64,000 bases of DNA from Aquarana catesbeiana (taxonomy: Eukaryota; Chordata; Amphibia; Anura; Ranidae): positions 330,020,539 through 330,084,538 of the forward strand of contig NC_133328.1 of the NCBI RefSeq assembly GCF_042186555.1, read 5' to 3'. Numbering within the stretch: the stretch's first letter is position 1; each line of letters begins with the position of its first letter. Shown in pieces: positions 33,574-44,307 of this stretch. The notes beneath the pieces are model-generated. The model was not told the DNA's origin. It searched no databases and worked only from the letters and a program-made list of their open reading frames with translations. The position numbers and the translations under genes were made by a program.

Positions 33574-34068
33574 GGCGAGATTGACACCTTGTGAGCCCCG
33601 TCGCAGGTCATACCAGGCCCTTAGGTCTGGTATGGGTTATAAAGGGAACCCCCTACGCTGAAAAAATGGCGTGGGGTCCCCCTAAAATCCATACCAGACC
33701 CCGATCCAAGCACGCAGCCCGGCCGGTCAGGAAAGGGGGTGGGGACGAGCGAGTGCCCCCCCTCCTGAACCGTACCTGGCCGCATGCCCTCAACATGGGG
33801 GGTGCTTTGGGGGAGGGGGGCCCTGCAGGGCCCCCCCTCCCCCAAAGCACCTTGTGCCCAGGTTGATGAGGACAAGGGCCGTTGGTTGTCGGGGTCTGCG
33901 GGCGGGGGGCTTATCGGAATCTGGGAGCCCCCTATAATAAGAGGGCCCCCAGATCCCGGCCCCCCACCCTATGTGAATGAGTATGGGGTACATGGTACCC
34001 CAACCCATTCACCTAGGGATAAAGTGTCAATAATAAAAACACACTACACAAGTTTTTAAAATAATTTA

Positions 34069-34311
34069 TTAAACAGCTCTGGGGGGCTCTTCCTCCGGCT
34101 TCGGGGGTCTTCTTCCGGCTTCGGGGGTCCCTCCGGTTCCTCTTCTTCCGGCGTCCGGTTGGTTCTTCTCCTCTCCCTCCGGCCTCTTCTCCCGGTGTTC
34201 TAGTTCTTCGGCCGGCTCCTCCGCTGTCTTCAGGCCGCTCTTTTGCCAGCGGAGGTCTGGACTTCTGGTCTTATTTTCTTCTTCCCTCTTCTCTTCTCCA
34301 GATGTTGACAC
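34069..34311 (-). CDS. Small charged frame in the left palindrome arm (hypothetical)
   Basis: An 80-codon frame rich in Glu, Lys, Arg and Pro (TSGEEKREEENK, AEELEHREKRPEGEEKNQP, then PKPEEEPPRAV). It starts at a GTG because the ATG present in the other arm is altered here. TAA-type sequence and aataaattattttaaaa follow at once, giving a polyadenylation signal. It lies 45-55 bp downstream of a TATA-like box (34356-34363 on the minus strand). The near-identical frame in the opposite arm argues for a duplicated transcription unit, but low-complexity composition and the lost ATG argue against a conserved protein. No known domain. Confidence 0.35.
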   Translation of the reverse strand: MSTSGEEKREEENKTRSPDLRWQKSGLKTAEEPAEELEHREKRPEGEEKNQPDAGRRGTGGTPEAGRRPPKPEEEPPRAV

Positions 34312-34355
34312 GACACTCTCTCCGGCTGGACTGCTCTCTGAGCGCTCCGTTGTGA

Positions 34356-34393
34356 CTTATATAGACGGAGACCCCGCCCCCTTATGATGTCAC
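34356..34393 (-). promoter_or_regulatory. Promoter-like region, left arm (CRE-like, GC box, TATA)
   Basis: Reading on the minus strand from the palindrome centre: gtgacatca (34385-34393), gggggcgggg (34372-34381) and tatataag (34356-34363), about 10-30 bp apart, in the order of a compact RNA polymerase II promoter. A mirror copy exists at 34491-34527. Function is inferred from motif order only. Confidence 0.5.
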
Positions 34394-34490
34394 AGTCCCT
34401 GGGCATGCTGGGACTGTGACGTTTTAGGGGGCATAGTCACCCGGTGACCACGCCCCCTAAAATGTCACAGTCCCAGCATGCCCAGGGACT

Positions 34491-34527
34491 GTGACATCAT
34501 AAGGGGGCGGGGTCTCTGCTATATAAG
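34491..34527 (+). promoter_or_regulatory. Promoter-like region, right arm (CRE-like, GC box, TATA)
   Basis: gtgacatcat (34491-34500) resembles a CRE/ATF site, gggggcgggg (34503-34512) is a consensus Sp1-type GC box, and tatataag (34520-34527) is a consensus TATA box. An ATG (34572) opens about 45 bp after the TATA, leaving room for a start site near 34550. Together with the mirror copy it would drive divergent transcription. No experimental support. Confidence 0.5.
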
Positions 34528-34571
34528 TCACAACGGAGCACTCAGAGAGCAGTCCAGCCAGAGAGAGCGTC

Positions 34572-34882
34572 ATGTCAACATCTGGAGAAGAGAAGAGGGA
34601 AGAAGAAAAGAAGCCCAGAAGCCCAGAAGTCCGGACCTCCGCTGGCAAAAGAGTGGCCTGAAGACAGCGGAGGAGCTGGCCGAAGAACTGGAACACCAGG
34701 AGAAGAGGCCGGAGGGAGTGGAGAAGAACCAACCGGACGCCGGGAGAAGAGGAACCGGAGGGACCCCCGAAGCCGGAAGAAGACCCCCGAAGCCGGAGGA
34801 AGACCCCCCGAAGCCAGAAGAAGACCCCCAAAGCCGGAAGAAGACCCCCGATGCCAGAGGAAGATCCCCCGGAGCTGTTTAA
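34572..34882 (+). CDS. Small charged/proline-rich frame in the right palindrome arm (hypothetical)
   Basis: From the ATG at 34572 the first about 18 codons (MSTSGEEKREEEKKPRSP) match the left-arm frame, but that frame diverges. The longer conserved register (AEELAEELEHQEKRPEGVEK, repeated PPKPEEDP-type units, ending at TAA by 34882) is in another phase, so an indel has occurred relative to the left arm. Tandem Pro-Glu units (gaagccggaagaagaccccc) expand here. AATAAA follows at about 34880. It could be a degraded small gene or merely promoter plus leader of a non-autonomous element. No family recognised. Confidence 0.3.
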
Positions 34883-35325
34883 TAAATTATTTTAAAAACT
34901 TGTGTAGTGTGTTTTATTATTGATGCTTTTTCCCTAGGTGAATGGGTAGGGGTACCATATACCCCATACTCATTCACATAGGGGGGGGCTGAGATCTGGG
35001 GGCCCTCTTATTATAGGGGGCTCCCGGATTCTGATAAGCCCCCGCCCGCAGACCCCGACAACCAATGGCCAGGGTTGTCGGGAAGAGGCCCTTGTCCTCA
35101 TCAACATGGGGACAAGGGCCCCCCCAAAGCGCCCCCCATGTTAAAGGCATGCGGCCTGGTACGGTTCAGGAGGGGGGGGGTGCTCGCTCGTCCCCACCCC
35201 CTTTCCTGACCGGCCGGGCTGCGTGCTCGGATCAGGGTCTGGTATGGATTTCAGGGGGACCCCACGCCGTTTTTTCTGCGTAGGGGGTTCCCTTTATAAT
35301 CCATACCAGACCTAAGGCCTAAATC

Positions 35326-36590
35326 CTAAATAGGAAATGGTGTGAGATGGAGCCCAGGGGGAGCTGGTTCAGGTGCTGAGGAAGAGACTTTTAAGTTGAG
35401 TAAGGAAGCATAGTAATGACTAAAGCAATTTGCTATGTCATTAGGCTTATCAACTCTTTGTCCTGTGACTGTCCGCATAAAAGGTATTTTTGCAGCCGCT
35501 GCTTTTTGTTTAACTTGTTTGGCCAAGTGAGAGCCAGGTTTGTTCCCAAAGGCATACCAATTTGCCCCTAGGCATTTAATATGATAGTCGAATGAAATTT
35601 GTAGAAGAGAGCGCAATTCTTCCCTAAGGTCACAGAGATGGGCTGTGTCCACGACGTTGGGTGATAATTTGTTGGATTGTTCTAATTTCCAAATCTGGTC
35701 AATGTATTTGTCTACTGTCTCGGTTCGTGTTCGCTTCTCCCTGGCTCCAAGATTGATGAAAACTCCCCTCATATAGGATTTATATGTATTCTATAGTAAT
35801 GAGTCATTTGTTACAGAACCAATATTGCAGTTGAAGTAGGTTTCTATATCTAGTTTAATCTCCTCCTGACATTTGGGTTGAAAAAGAACATGTTCATGCA
35901 CCAAGAAGTGTGTTTTGCATGGTTCCTACTGTGCGCAAGGGTAATGGTTACTGGTGCGTGGTCAGACCACGTTATTAGGCCTATTTCAGCCTTAGTTATA
36001 GATTGCAGAGTGGTTTTGTGTGTCAGGAAGAGATCAATCCTAGAATAAGATTTTTGGGCTGCTGAGAAAAATGTGTAATCCCTCTCTGTGCCATGTAGAC
36101 AATGCTGGGGGTCAAATAAGTCTTCCATACACATGAGGGAAGAGAGGGCTGTGGGTCTATTTCTTCAGGGACCAGAGGAGTCAATTGTTTGGTCAGCTAC
36201 TCTCCGCATAGGATTATTCGTTCTTTTGGATAGTGGGACAATTTGCTCATAATTTGTTTGAAAAATTTATTTTGAGGAGTATTTGGGGGATAGATATTGA
36301 CAATCACCAGTGGTGTATTGTCAAAGATGCGATCTAAGATGGTATATCTGCCTAAAAGGCCGGCATCAAGATATTGGAGTTGGAAGGAGATCCAATGGCG
36401 ATCATTATATCCTGCACTTTTTCGTTGCATGTGCGAAGACATGGGGGAGCTTTACCATGCATAAAGTGTGTCTCTTGCACACACACAATATGTTCGTTCT
36501 CTGGGATAAGCCTTTTTGCCATAGTCTAGATCATTTAAAAGGCCTTTTGCATTAACGGTAGTGATACGTAATGACATGTTTGCATGTTGT
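35326..36590 (-). pseudogene. LINE C ORF2, endonuclease and pre-RT region
   Basis: From the right: an endonuclease start with AKGLLND and CVQETHFMHG near 36450-36580, IVNIYPPNTPQNKFF at about 36300, then SYSRIDLFLTHKT and WSDHAPVTITL (the SDH motif, here W-S-D-H) at 36010-35940. The 35772-35326 frame has LGANWYAFGNKPGSHLAKQV and ends where palindromic DNA begins. Several stops and shifts (for example around 36197 and 35850). Gene order and motifs match ORF2 of LINEs A and D. Confidence 0.82.
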
Positions 36591-36942
36591 TGGCGATGAG
36601 GCGTGGATGTGGAGAAGAATCACTGCAGCTGTTTTAAGGCAGTTCTGGGTAAGGGTAAGTAGGGAGGGAGGGGCAATACCTGTACTGGTGCTAGTTACAA
36701 TACTAAGAACAGAACAGTAGTATATAAAATAGCGAAAAATACACAGAACAATTTGCAGTAAAAATAGCGATAACAGTTATTTGTAAACAAAGCCTTGTGC
36801 GTAGCACACTTCGTGCTGGGGGTGTGTGAGCTAAGCACCATTTAGTCAGCCTATTTAGTGGTTAAGGGGGACAAACATAGTCACCTGGGGAGTTTTCCAT
36901 TATTGTTTCAGTAGAGTTTCAATTTATTCAGGTCTTCTATAT

Positions 36943-37770
36943 TCAGGTCTTCTGACATGCATTGCTCCACGGCGGGTCGGGCGGAAGATGTGAGAGAAGG
37001 CCCCAATTTTTCAGCTGTTTGTAACCATCTTTTGGTGTGGTTATGATGTTTATTTTGCCATGGTGGGTGACTAGGAGCTTTGTGGGGAAACCCCAGCGAT
37101 AGATGATATTGCATTCTCTCAGAGTTGCTGCGATGGTCGCAAATTCCTTTCTGCCTTTGGAGGTTGCAGCCAACAGATCTTGGTAGAGAAGTACTCCAGC
37201 ATAGGGATGAGGGAGATTGTGAGCTGTTCTAGCCACATGAAGAAGCCTGTCCTTGATGTGGTAGAAATGGATCCTCGTCAGGATATCTCTAGGGACTGTG
37301 TCTGGGAGATGGGCAGGGTTTGGCATCCTGTGTGCCCTATCCATGAGGAGATCTCTGGGGGTCAGGTCCAGTATTAACTTCAGAAAAAGTTTTTGTAGAT
37401 AGGGGACCAGGTCTTTTGGTTTAACTTCTTCAGGGACCCCTCTTATCTTGAGGTTATTTGGTTGCGAGCAGTCTTCAAGGTCTGCTACTTCTAATTGGAG
37501 TTTACGAATTTGTTCAGCTTGTTTCTCATGTGCATCGACCATCTCATCATGTGCTTTGACCACTTCAGTTATCTTGCTTTTTATTTTTTCAGTGCCGTCA
37601 TCAATATTATCGATTGTTTTAGTGAGGTAGGATATCAAGGAGCGCAGCTCATTTTACAATCATATTTGAAGGGAGAGAAGCATGGCTTTCAAATTTTTCT
37701 CAGAGGCTGGAGCATCAGAGGCAGGGTAAGCTGCTAGGGTCGCTGTGTGGTCTGCCTGCAGCTCTGCATA
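36943..37770 (-). pseudogene. LINE C ORF1, N-terminally truncated and frameshifted
   Basis: A 231-codon frame (36943-37638) contains a coiled coil (AHDEMVDAHEKQAEQIRKLQ), the RRM (NNLKIRGVPEEVKPKDLVPY, LMDRAHRMPNP, PRDILTRIHFYHIKDRLL) and the C-terminal domain (VLLYQDLLAATSKGRKEF). The preceding N-terminal part (TYAELQADHTATLAAYP) is in another frame at 37660 to about 37770 and stops where the LINE is truncated. Confidence 0.87.
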
Positions 37771-37777
37771 TGTGCAA

Positions 37778-38206
37778 CATCTGCGATTTTCATCAGGATT
37801 GTGACATTGCAGCGGACAGATCGGACACTTTTGACACATTTTTGGGACCATTGACATTTATACAGCGATCAGTGCTATAAAAATGCACTGATTACTGTGT
37901 AAATGTCACTGATAGGGAAGGGGTTAACACTAGGGGGAGATCAAGGGGTTAAATGTGTGTTCCCTAAGAGTGGAGACATATTGTTGTTCCTATTTACTAG
38001 GAAGAAACGACTGTCTCCTCTCTCCTGACAGAACTGGGATTTGCGTGTTTGCACACACAAATTCCTGTGCTGGAGCTTGTGCATGATCGTGCCCACCAGC
38101 CACGCGCATCGGGTCCCCGGTTTAGGGCCAACGTACCCATATGGGATTTTGCGCACACCCATGCTACTTTGCCGACATATATCGGCGTGAGCCGGTCGGC
38201 AAGTGG
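37778..38206 (+). mobile_element. Second TTAA element, right part
   Basis: Begins catctgcgattttcatcagg and includes cacttttgacacatttttgg, gcgatcagtgctataaaaat, aaggggttaacactaggggg and a terminal ccggtcggcaagtgg, the inverted counterpart of the ccacttgcc left end at 31418. The right target site reads TTGA (38207-38210), a one-base decay of TTAA. The two parts flank LINE C, proving the order of insertion. Confidence 0.8.
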
Positions 38207-38279
38207 TTGAAATCCAAAGCACTGCACCAACAGCTCCGTGCTGTTTCAACAAATATCTAAGCATCTCGTCTAACTATAC

Positions 38280-38335
38280 ACCCCTCCCCTACGCGTTACC
38301 TCACAGGGTCACATGACTTCCTCAGGCTGATTCCT
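38280..38335 (-). repeat. Degenerate hammerhead-like repeat block
   Basis: The minus strand reads cctgaggaagtcatgtgacc then ctgtgaggtaacgcgtaggg. The spacing resembles CTGANGA - stem - GAAAC - GCGTA of Penelope-type minimal hammerheads, but the core CTGATGA reads CTGAGGA and GAAA reads GTAA, so cleavage activity is not expected. Related but more decayed sequence lies at 28236-28275 (ctggacgacatcatctttga). Interpretation is tentative. Confidence 0.3.
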
Positions 38336-38417
38336 ATTGGCCAACAAAATGCTGTGTGCTTTATCTCTAACCCAATCCGCCATTTTTTTAAGTTAAAGGT
38401 ATGGAGGTATACACTAA

Positions 38418-38842
38418 TGCCCTGCACACACAATAGGATTTTCTGACAACAAAACCGTGGATTTATTTTTGAAAGATGTTGGCTCAAACTTGTCTTACAT
38501 ACACACGGTCACACAAATGTTGTTGGAAATTCCAAATGTCAAGAACGTGGTGACGTACAACACGTACGACGAGCTGAAAAAAATAAAGTTCAATAGCCAG
38601 TGCGGCTCTTCTGCTTGATTCCGAGCATGAGTGGACTTTTGTGCATTGGACTTATGTACACACGATCGGAATTTCCGACAACAAGTTTTGTTGGTGGAAA
38701 ATTTGAGAACCTGCTCTCAAACATTTGTTAGCGGAAATTCCAACAACAAATGTTCTATGGAGCATACACACGGTCGGACTTTCCGACAACAAGCTCACAT
38801 CCAACATTTGTTGTCGGAAATTCCTATTGTGTGTACAGGGCA
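38418..38842 (-). mobile_element. Harbinger-derived MITE, inverted copy
   Basis: Starts tgccctgcacacacaatagg and ends attgtgtgtacagggca, with subterminal blocks (gatgttggctcaaacttgtc; ttccgagcatgagtggac) matching the MITE at 27611 in reverse orientation. Flanking triplets are TAA (left) and TTG (right), so the TWA duplication is no longer clean. About 425 bp, non-coding. Confidence 0.85.
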
Positions 38843-39986
38843 TTGATGGGAACAAACTGTGGGTGCTTGGGGGCACATCTGACAAGTTGAAATTTAGATC
38901 TTGTCCAAAAATACTGGTATGGCATGAGAGACATGGAGGCACTGAGTTGACAGGGAACCCTGCATATAAATTGTCTGAAGGAGCAGTCATATAAACTGAC
39001 TTGCCCTTGACAAGTGTGGGTCAAGTTAAGAGGGTGTGTCGGGGCGTGCCTAATATACCACCGCCTATGATTATGTAACTGTTTAGGGTGTAAAAGTATC
39101 AATCATCATAGGAGCTGTGATGCGCTCAGTAGCCCCCCCTTCCTTCCCTTGTGTTTAGGATCAGGCGGGTGCCCCTTCGCACATCGGTGCCACGTTTGTC
39201 ACGCTGTTGTGCCGTGCATGTGACGTCAGTCATGACATCACTGCGCCTGCGCTCAGCCTTAACATCCTGTGTTTCCATATGGGGAGGTCTCCGCGCCTGT
39301 CACTGAGTGATTACTCGGTTCAGGTGCAGCTTCCCTCCCCCATTGGTTCATTTTGCATGGCGTTGGCGGCATATATCCATCCCCCATTCAAGTGAGTTGT
39401 TCATTTTGACCAGTCTCCTGGTGGGGTTAATGCACACCAGTTACACTGTTTTGCTGGTGGTGTTTTCATGCAACTTTGGGGTAAGTTTTTCTTTTGTTGC
39501 TTTTGGTCTAGATCCCTTTTTTCTTTCTATTTCTTCTCCTTCTTTTGGTGGTGAAGGTTTTTATCTCAATTCTTTACCTTTTTTCACTTGGCACTTTTGC
39601 AAGTTGTCTACACTCCCTGACACTTATGTAATTGTCCATCACTTCCAGACACAGATTTAAAAAAAAAATTGTGGCACCTCTATACCTCTGTCATTACTTC
39701 TTACGGAACTACACTGGGTTCACTACTTAAGTATACTATCATTATTCATAACATATACTGTTATAATTATACACATATATAATATTTTGTTCCCAGATAT
39801 CCCTGTTTCATGAAACATACACCACTTTTTGTTATATGGAGACTCCAGTCATACCCTACACGCTTTCACATTACCTAATGTTGCATCCCTGCATTATGCC
39901 GCCTCAGCTCTCGTGGTGGGGTTATGTCCTCGGCCAACCCTGCACCCACTGCCCACACTGCATTTATGGTCCAAGTGGGTGAGTGT
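38843..39986. other. No gene; dispersed repeat DNA preceding LINE D
   Basis: Nothing coding is recognised. From about 39100 the sequence (ccgcctatgattatgtaact; tcactgcgcctgcgctcagc) looks like a dispersed repeat that continues beyond LINE D at 49731-50140, where the hammerhead motif lies. The last 19 bp before LINE D (ggctggtttactatttttt) are its target duplication. Confidence 0.45.
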
Positions 39987-40562
39987 GGCTGGTTTACTAT
40001 TTTTTCTTTTTTTTTTAAGGTTTAACATGTTTATTGAGATAACTCACAGTACAGAAAGTGTCCATCAAAAGACAGAGTTCAGTTTACATTATTATCTCTT
40101 TACATCCAAAACTTTAAGGATACTCAACATAAAACAAGAAATGAGACATAGTGATATCATAAGCAAAATTGGATCTAATGCTTCATAGGGCGCAATAAGC
40201 TATGGACTGACCAGACACCCCTGACGGGATCACACTGTGTCCTGGTCTAGACCTGATTGATATTTATATGGAAAATGCCCTACCCATTAGAGATCATGAG
40301 CTGCCTCCCCGAAGCTACTGATTAGCAATGGAGAGACTGCACCGATCCCCAAGGGTGAACCTTTGCTCCTTATAACATAGCAAATTATAATATCTTGTAC
40401 AAAATTAGAAGAATAACCAACATAAAGTAGATTTGTCAAAAGAACCGTAGTCATCTATCCTTGCATTATCTGGGATAGATGAAATAGACAGAAGGTAAAG
40501 AAGAGAAGAGAGAAGGAGAAAGGGATAGAGAGAGAGACGGCCAGCACTCAGTTCATGTGTAA

Positions 40563-43500
40563 CTATCCTGATGAGGAGATTCCAGGAACCAGGGAGAGAC
40601 CTAAATGCCCAGCCCAGGGCTCCCATATTGCTTCAAACGTTTTAAAATTGTCCTGAATTTTGCTTATTGCCCTCTCCTGGGTCATGATCCAAGAGATTTT
40701 TCGTTTAGCCGCTGCAAGGGAAATTTTTTGTGTCTTCCAGGCTTTAGCGATGGTAACTTTCGCTCCTAATAGCATGAAAGTAATCAGCCGGTGGGAAAAC
40801 TTAGGAATCTTGGGGATTTGTTCATTCAATAGAGCAATTTGTGGAGTCTTAGGGATTGGTAGGTTTGTTACTCTGTGGATAAGATTAAAAATCTTATTCC
40901 AAAAACCTCTAATTCTTGGGCATTCCCACCAAATATGAAGCGTGGAACCCTGGGCTTGGCATTCCCTAAAACACAGAGGAGATAAGGAAGGATACATTTT
41001 GTTCAATCTTAACGGAACCAAATACCATCTGGTCATCACTTTCCAATTAGCTTCTATCAAAGAAATGTTCATTATACCTTTGTGAGCTCTGATTCCTCTT
41101 CCGTGCCATGTCTCCAGGTCCCAGGCTTCTTGTAAATCATTCTCCCAGGCCTCCATATAAGGGAATTTAGTGGCGGGTTCTAATAGGGAAGTATATATTA
41201 TGGAGATCCCCCCTTTATGCTCTGAACCCCGGCCACACCAGCGTTCATACTCCGAAAAGGTCGGGGGGGTGGGTTTGTTTTTCCAAACTGAATGAAGAAA
41301 GTGGGAAATTTGATAAAATCTAAATTTTTCTGAGGCCGGGATCTCCAGCTTATCCATACAGAATTTCAGGGAAATGGGGCCCGAAGGAGTAAAGTAGTGT
41401 CCAATCCTGTACATCCCCTTATCTAACCACCATTGAAATGTTTTGATATCCATACCCGGTCTGAAGAGGGGATTATGGAAGATGTGGGCCAGTGGTTGAA
41501 TGGCGGACGTCAAGGAGGGCGAGTGTTTTATAACATCCCATAATCTCATGGAATGTGAAAGAGCGGGGGACATGATAGGGGGTCTATTTTTGCGAGGAGA
41601 CCAAAGAAGAAAGTCTAACGTGTGTGTAGGGACCGCCTGTCTTTCTATATTAATCCAATCTGGGATTTCGTGTTTGAAGTAGATCGTTGATAGTTGGGCT
41701 AATCTGGCAGCTTGGTAATATTTGAAAAGGTCTGGAAGACCTAGACCTCCTTTTGTTTTTTGGCTGTATAGGACTTTTCTCGCTAGTCTATATCCTTTCT
41801 TACCCCAAATGTATTTGATTATTTTGTCTTGAAGTGATTTTAAGTGATCTTTCCTGATAGGAATTGGGAGGGATCGGAAGAGATAGTAATCTGGGTAAAA
41901 GGGTCATTTTAATGGAATTAATTTTACCTATCCATGAGATGTTATGATGGGATAAGGCAAGGAGATCCTTCTCTAGTTTACGGTACATGGGAGGAAAATT
42001 TGCTTGATATAAGAGTTCAAATTTTGAGGTGAGATTTATCCCTAAATAGCTAATTGAGTTGTCGCTCCACTTAAATTTGAAGGACTGTTTCAGTCGGTCT
42101 ACCAGGGCTGTGGGAAGAGAAAAATTCAGTGCTTGTGATTTAGCCATGTTCACTTGTAGTCCTGATAAATCCCCGAAAGAGTCCAGGAGCTTGTTAATAT
42201 TAGGTAAAGATGTGATTGGGGAAGTGACGAAGAGCAGAATATCGTCTGCGAAAAGAGCACATTTATGGACTGAGTGTCCGCACCTTACCCCATGGATATT
42301 GACATTTGTTCTGATTGCAATGGCCAATGATTCAATCGCAATGGCAAAGATTATTGGAGATAGAGGACATCCCTACCTGGTCCCTCTGGAGATCGGAATG
42401 GGATTAGAGACATATCCCTGAAGTTTGACCCTGGCCACCGGATTGTAGGATCCCCATAAAATGTTCCCCAAACCCCCATCTACGAAGGGTAGAGAACAAG
42501 TAAGACCACTAAAGCGAATCAAAAGCCTTTCTTAAATCTAGCGATAACAACAGGCCTTCCTGCTGGGGGGTTCCATCCCAGGCAGATTGAAGGATTGAGA
42601 CAATATCCGTCGCCCTCCTAACTTGGTCCGGGCCCTGTCTACCTGGGATGAAACCCACCTGATCCCTATGAATATATTGTCCAATGAACGAGCTTAATCT
42701 ATTGGCTAATATTTTGGTTAATATCTTCAAATCATTGTTAATAAGGGAGATGGGTCTAAAGTTTTCTACAAGGGAAGGGTCCTTATCAGGTTTAGGGATA
42801 ACTGAAATGAAGGCTGAGTTTGCATGGGTTTCAATGGGTTCACTCCTTCTTTTGGAATTAAAAAAATTGGTGAGATGAGGAGCTAGGGTAACCGCGAATG
42901 TTTTGTAATAAATGTTTGAGAAGCCATCTGGGCCTGGGGCGGAGTTAACTTTTAAATTTTTAATCACTTTTAGGGTTTCCTCTGTAGAGAAAGAAGCGTC
43001 CATCAGATCTACATGACTTTTCTGACGGCGAGGAAGTTTTAAATCTGCCATAAATTCTTCAAATCTGGACTCCCCAATATGATTTCCCATTTTGTATAAG
43101 TTTGTATAAAAATCCTGAAATGAATGTACCGTCTTGCTGCCTGATCTTGGGTAGGGTGAATGTACGTGTTTTGGGGGAGAGCTTAGAGGCCAAAATTGTA
43201 TGCATTTTATCTCCATGCTGGTAAAATTTTGCGCCTGTCCAATGCAGGGAAACCTCGGCTTTAACCGTTAGGGCCAAGTTTAATGCCACCCTCGTAGCAT
43301 TGAGTTGTGCTGTATTGACCTTAGAAGGGTCTAATTTATGTTGCTTACATAAAGCTTCAAAGTTATTTTCCAGTTTGATAACATCAGAGGCTTTCTCTTT
43401 TTTTGAGTTGTGATGTCATTTGGATCAATTTACCCCTGATCGTTGCCTTGTGGGCAGCCCAGACTGTTTCCGCCGAGGTTCCTTCTACATCATTTAGTAT

Positions 43501-43563
43501 AAAGAACTCCTTCAGAGCCTTCTCAATAATAGTAACTTGGATCGGGTCTTTAAGGATGGATTC
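40563..43563 (-). pseudogene. LINE D ORF2, pre-RT, RT and C-terminal region
   Basis: Pieces in order: 43563-43384 (pre-RT: SILKDPIQVTIIEKALKEFF, AHKATIRGK); 43216-42509 (RT fingers/palm: NSAPGPDGFSNIYYKTFA, FRPISLINNDLKILTKIL, HRDQVGFIPGRQ, LLSLDLRKAFDSL with a catalytic Asp); 42327-41800 (CALFADDILLF catalytic motif and thumb, NISWIGKINSIKMTLLPRLL); and 41573-40563 (a 336-codon tail with CFRECQAQGSTLHIWWECP, the C-x3-C-x7-H-x4-C type motif). At least three frameshifts separate them, including one just before FADD, so no enzyme can be made. Homologous to LINE A ORF2 throughout. Confidence 0.92.
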
Positions 43564-44206
43564 TGTGATGGACCTGGCCGGGACAGAGGCTGATGGAGAG
43601 GACTGGGTGCGGGCCTGTTGCCTTTTGATTATGGGCCCTAGCATTTGGGGGAATGGTGCTCTCTGTGAGCTGTATGCCTGGGGACCCTGGGGTTGGTGTT
43701 ACTTTGGATTCAGCTCCATGTCCCCCCAAAAACACACAGACTCTGGGAACCCTTTATATGCCATATTAGAATGGCGACTGATTTATACCATTGGGACTCG
43801 TACTGTTAAATGCTAATGTCATCAATTCTGCTATAATGTGTTTATTGTAAATAAGTCTAGTGTGGCTCTAAGAGTCTTTTCACCCATTGTTATTTGTGTT
43901 AATTAACTGTGTGAAGCTCGGTGACCACAAGTCTGGGCGAAAGGTCATGTCTCAGTCACCTAGGCTGTATAAAGGATTAGATAATTAGCTCATGTTAATT
44001 AAGTTACAGTTGTATTGTTAGAGGAGGTTCCAACAGCATATAAAGTCTTGTAACTGATTCATAATAAACAGTCCATGTTAGCAGTGAAGTAAGTGTCGCC
44101 TTGTTTTCTGCTCAGAGAGGTTGGAATATCTGATATCTGTCTACAGACTGGGAGGAAGTGGTATATGACGGAAGCACTCAAGCGAAGTGTGGGACGTTCC
44201 GTGACA
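43564..44206 (+). repeat. 5' LTR
   Basis: 643 bp, TG...CA ends. It contains ctgtataaaggattag (TATA-like, about 43966) and cataataaacagtcc (AATAAA, about 44060), the expected order of promoter and polyadenylation signal around R. The 3' LTR copy differs at 7 sites by eye. Confidence 0.93.
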
Positions 44207-44307
44207 TTGGTGGCAAGCAGCGGGAAAGCTTCCTGAAGTCTGGGACATCCAAACCTCCAACTGGATCCAAGATCAGCATAGCAGACTTCAGTCACCCCAG
44301 CGGAGAT

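Larger units (their letters stand above)
33574..35310. repeat. Giant palindrome (about 0.85-kb arms) with divergent promoter-like centre
   Basis: An imperfect inverted repeat about 1.7 kb long centred near 34442 (gtcacccggtgac). Matching landmarks: ttataaagggaaccccctac at about 33639 versus its inverse near 35285; ggccggtcaggaaagggggt at about 33721 versus its inverse near 35200; the blocks around ataataaaaacacactacac at about 34030 and their inverse near 34900; and the promoter-like blocks either side of the centre. Arms differ by substitutions and indels, so it is not an assembly mirror. It replaces the RT core of LINE C. Both arms carry a short acidic/proline-rich frame pointing away from the centre and followed by AATAAA. 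Confidence 0.88.
31572..37777 (-). mobile_element. LINE C: 5'-truncated L1/Tx1-type retrotransposon nested in a TTAA element
   Basis: Minus-strand LINE whose 3' end is the T-rich tract at 31572-31620. Its 5' end is cut inside ORF1 at about 37777, where TTAA-element sequence (catctgcgatttt) resumes. Typical 5' truncation, as left by incomplete reverse transcription. A segment around 33288-35325 is replaced by palindromic DNA, and with it the central RT palm region is gone. Coding remains are the ORF2 C-terminal part (31884-33287), endonuclease (35326 to about 36580) and ORF1 (36943 to about 37770). Confidence 0.88.

Noticed and set aside
33621..34059. Pro/Gly-rich frames on both strands of the palindrome arms
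   Set aside because: Opposite-strand frames of GC-rich repeat DNA, mirrored in both arms, with no start context or domain.
44158..44307. Extension of the LTR-element ORF to 44158
   Set aside because: This start is inside the 5' LTR and would span the LTR end and the primer-binding site. The ATG at 44308 is the first plausible one in the interior.
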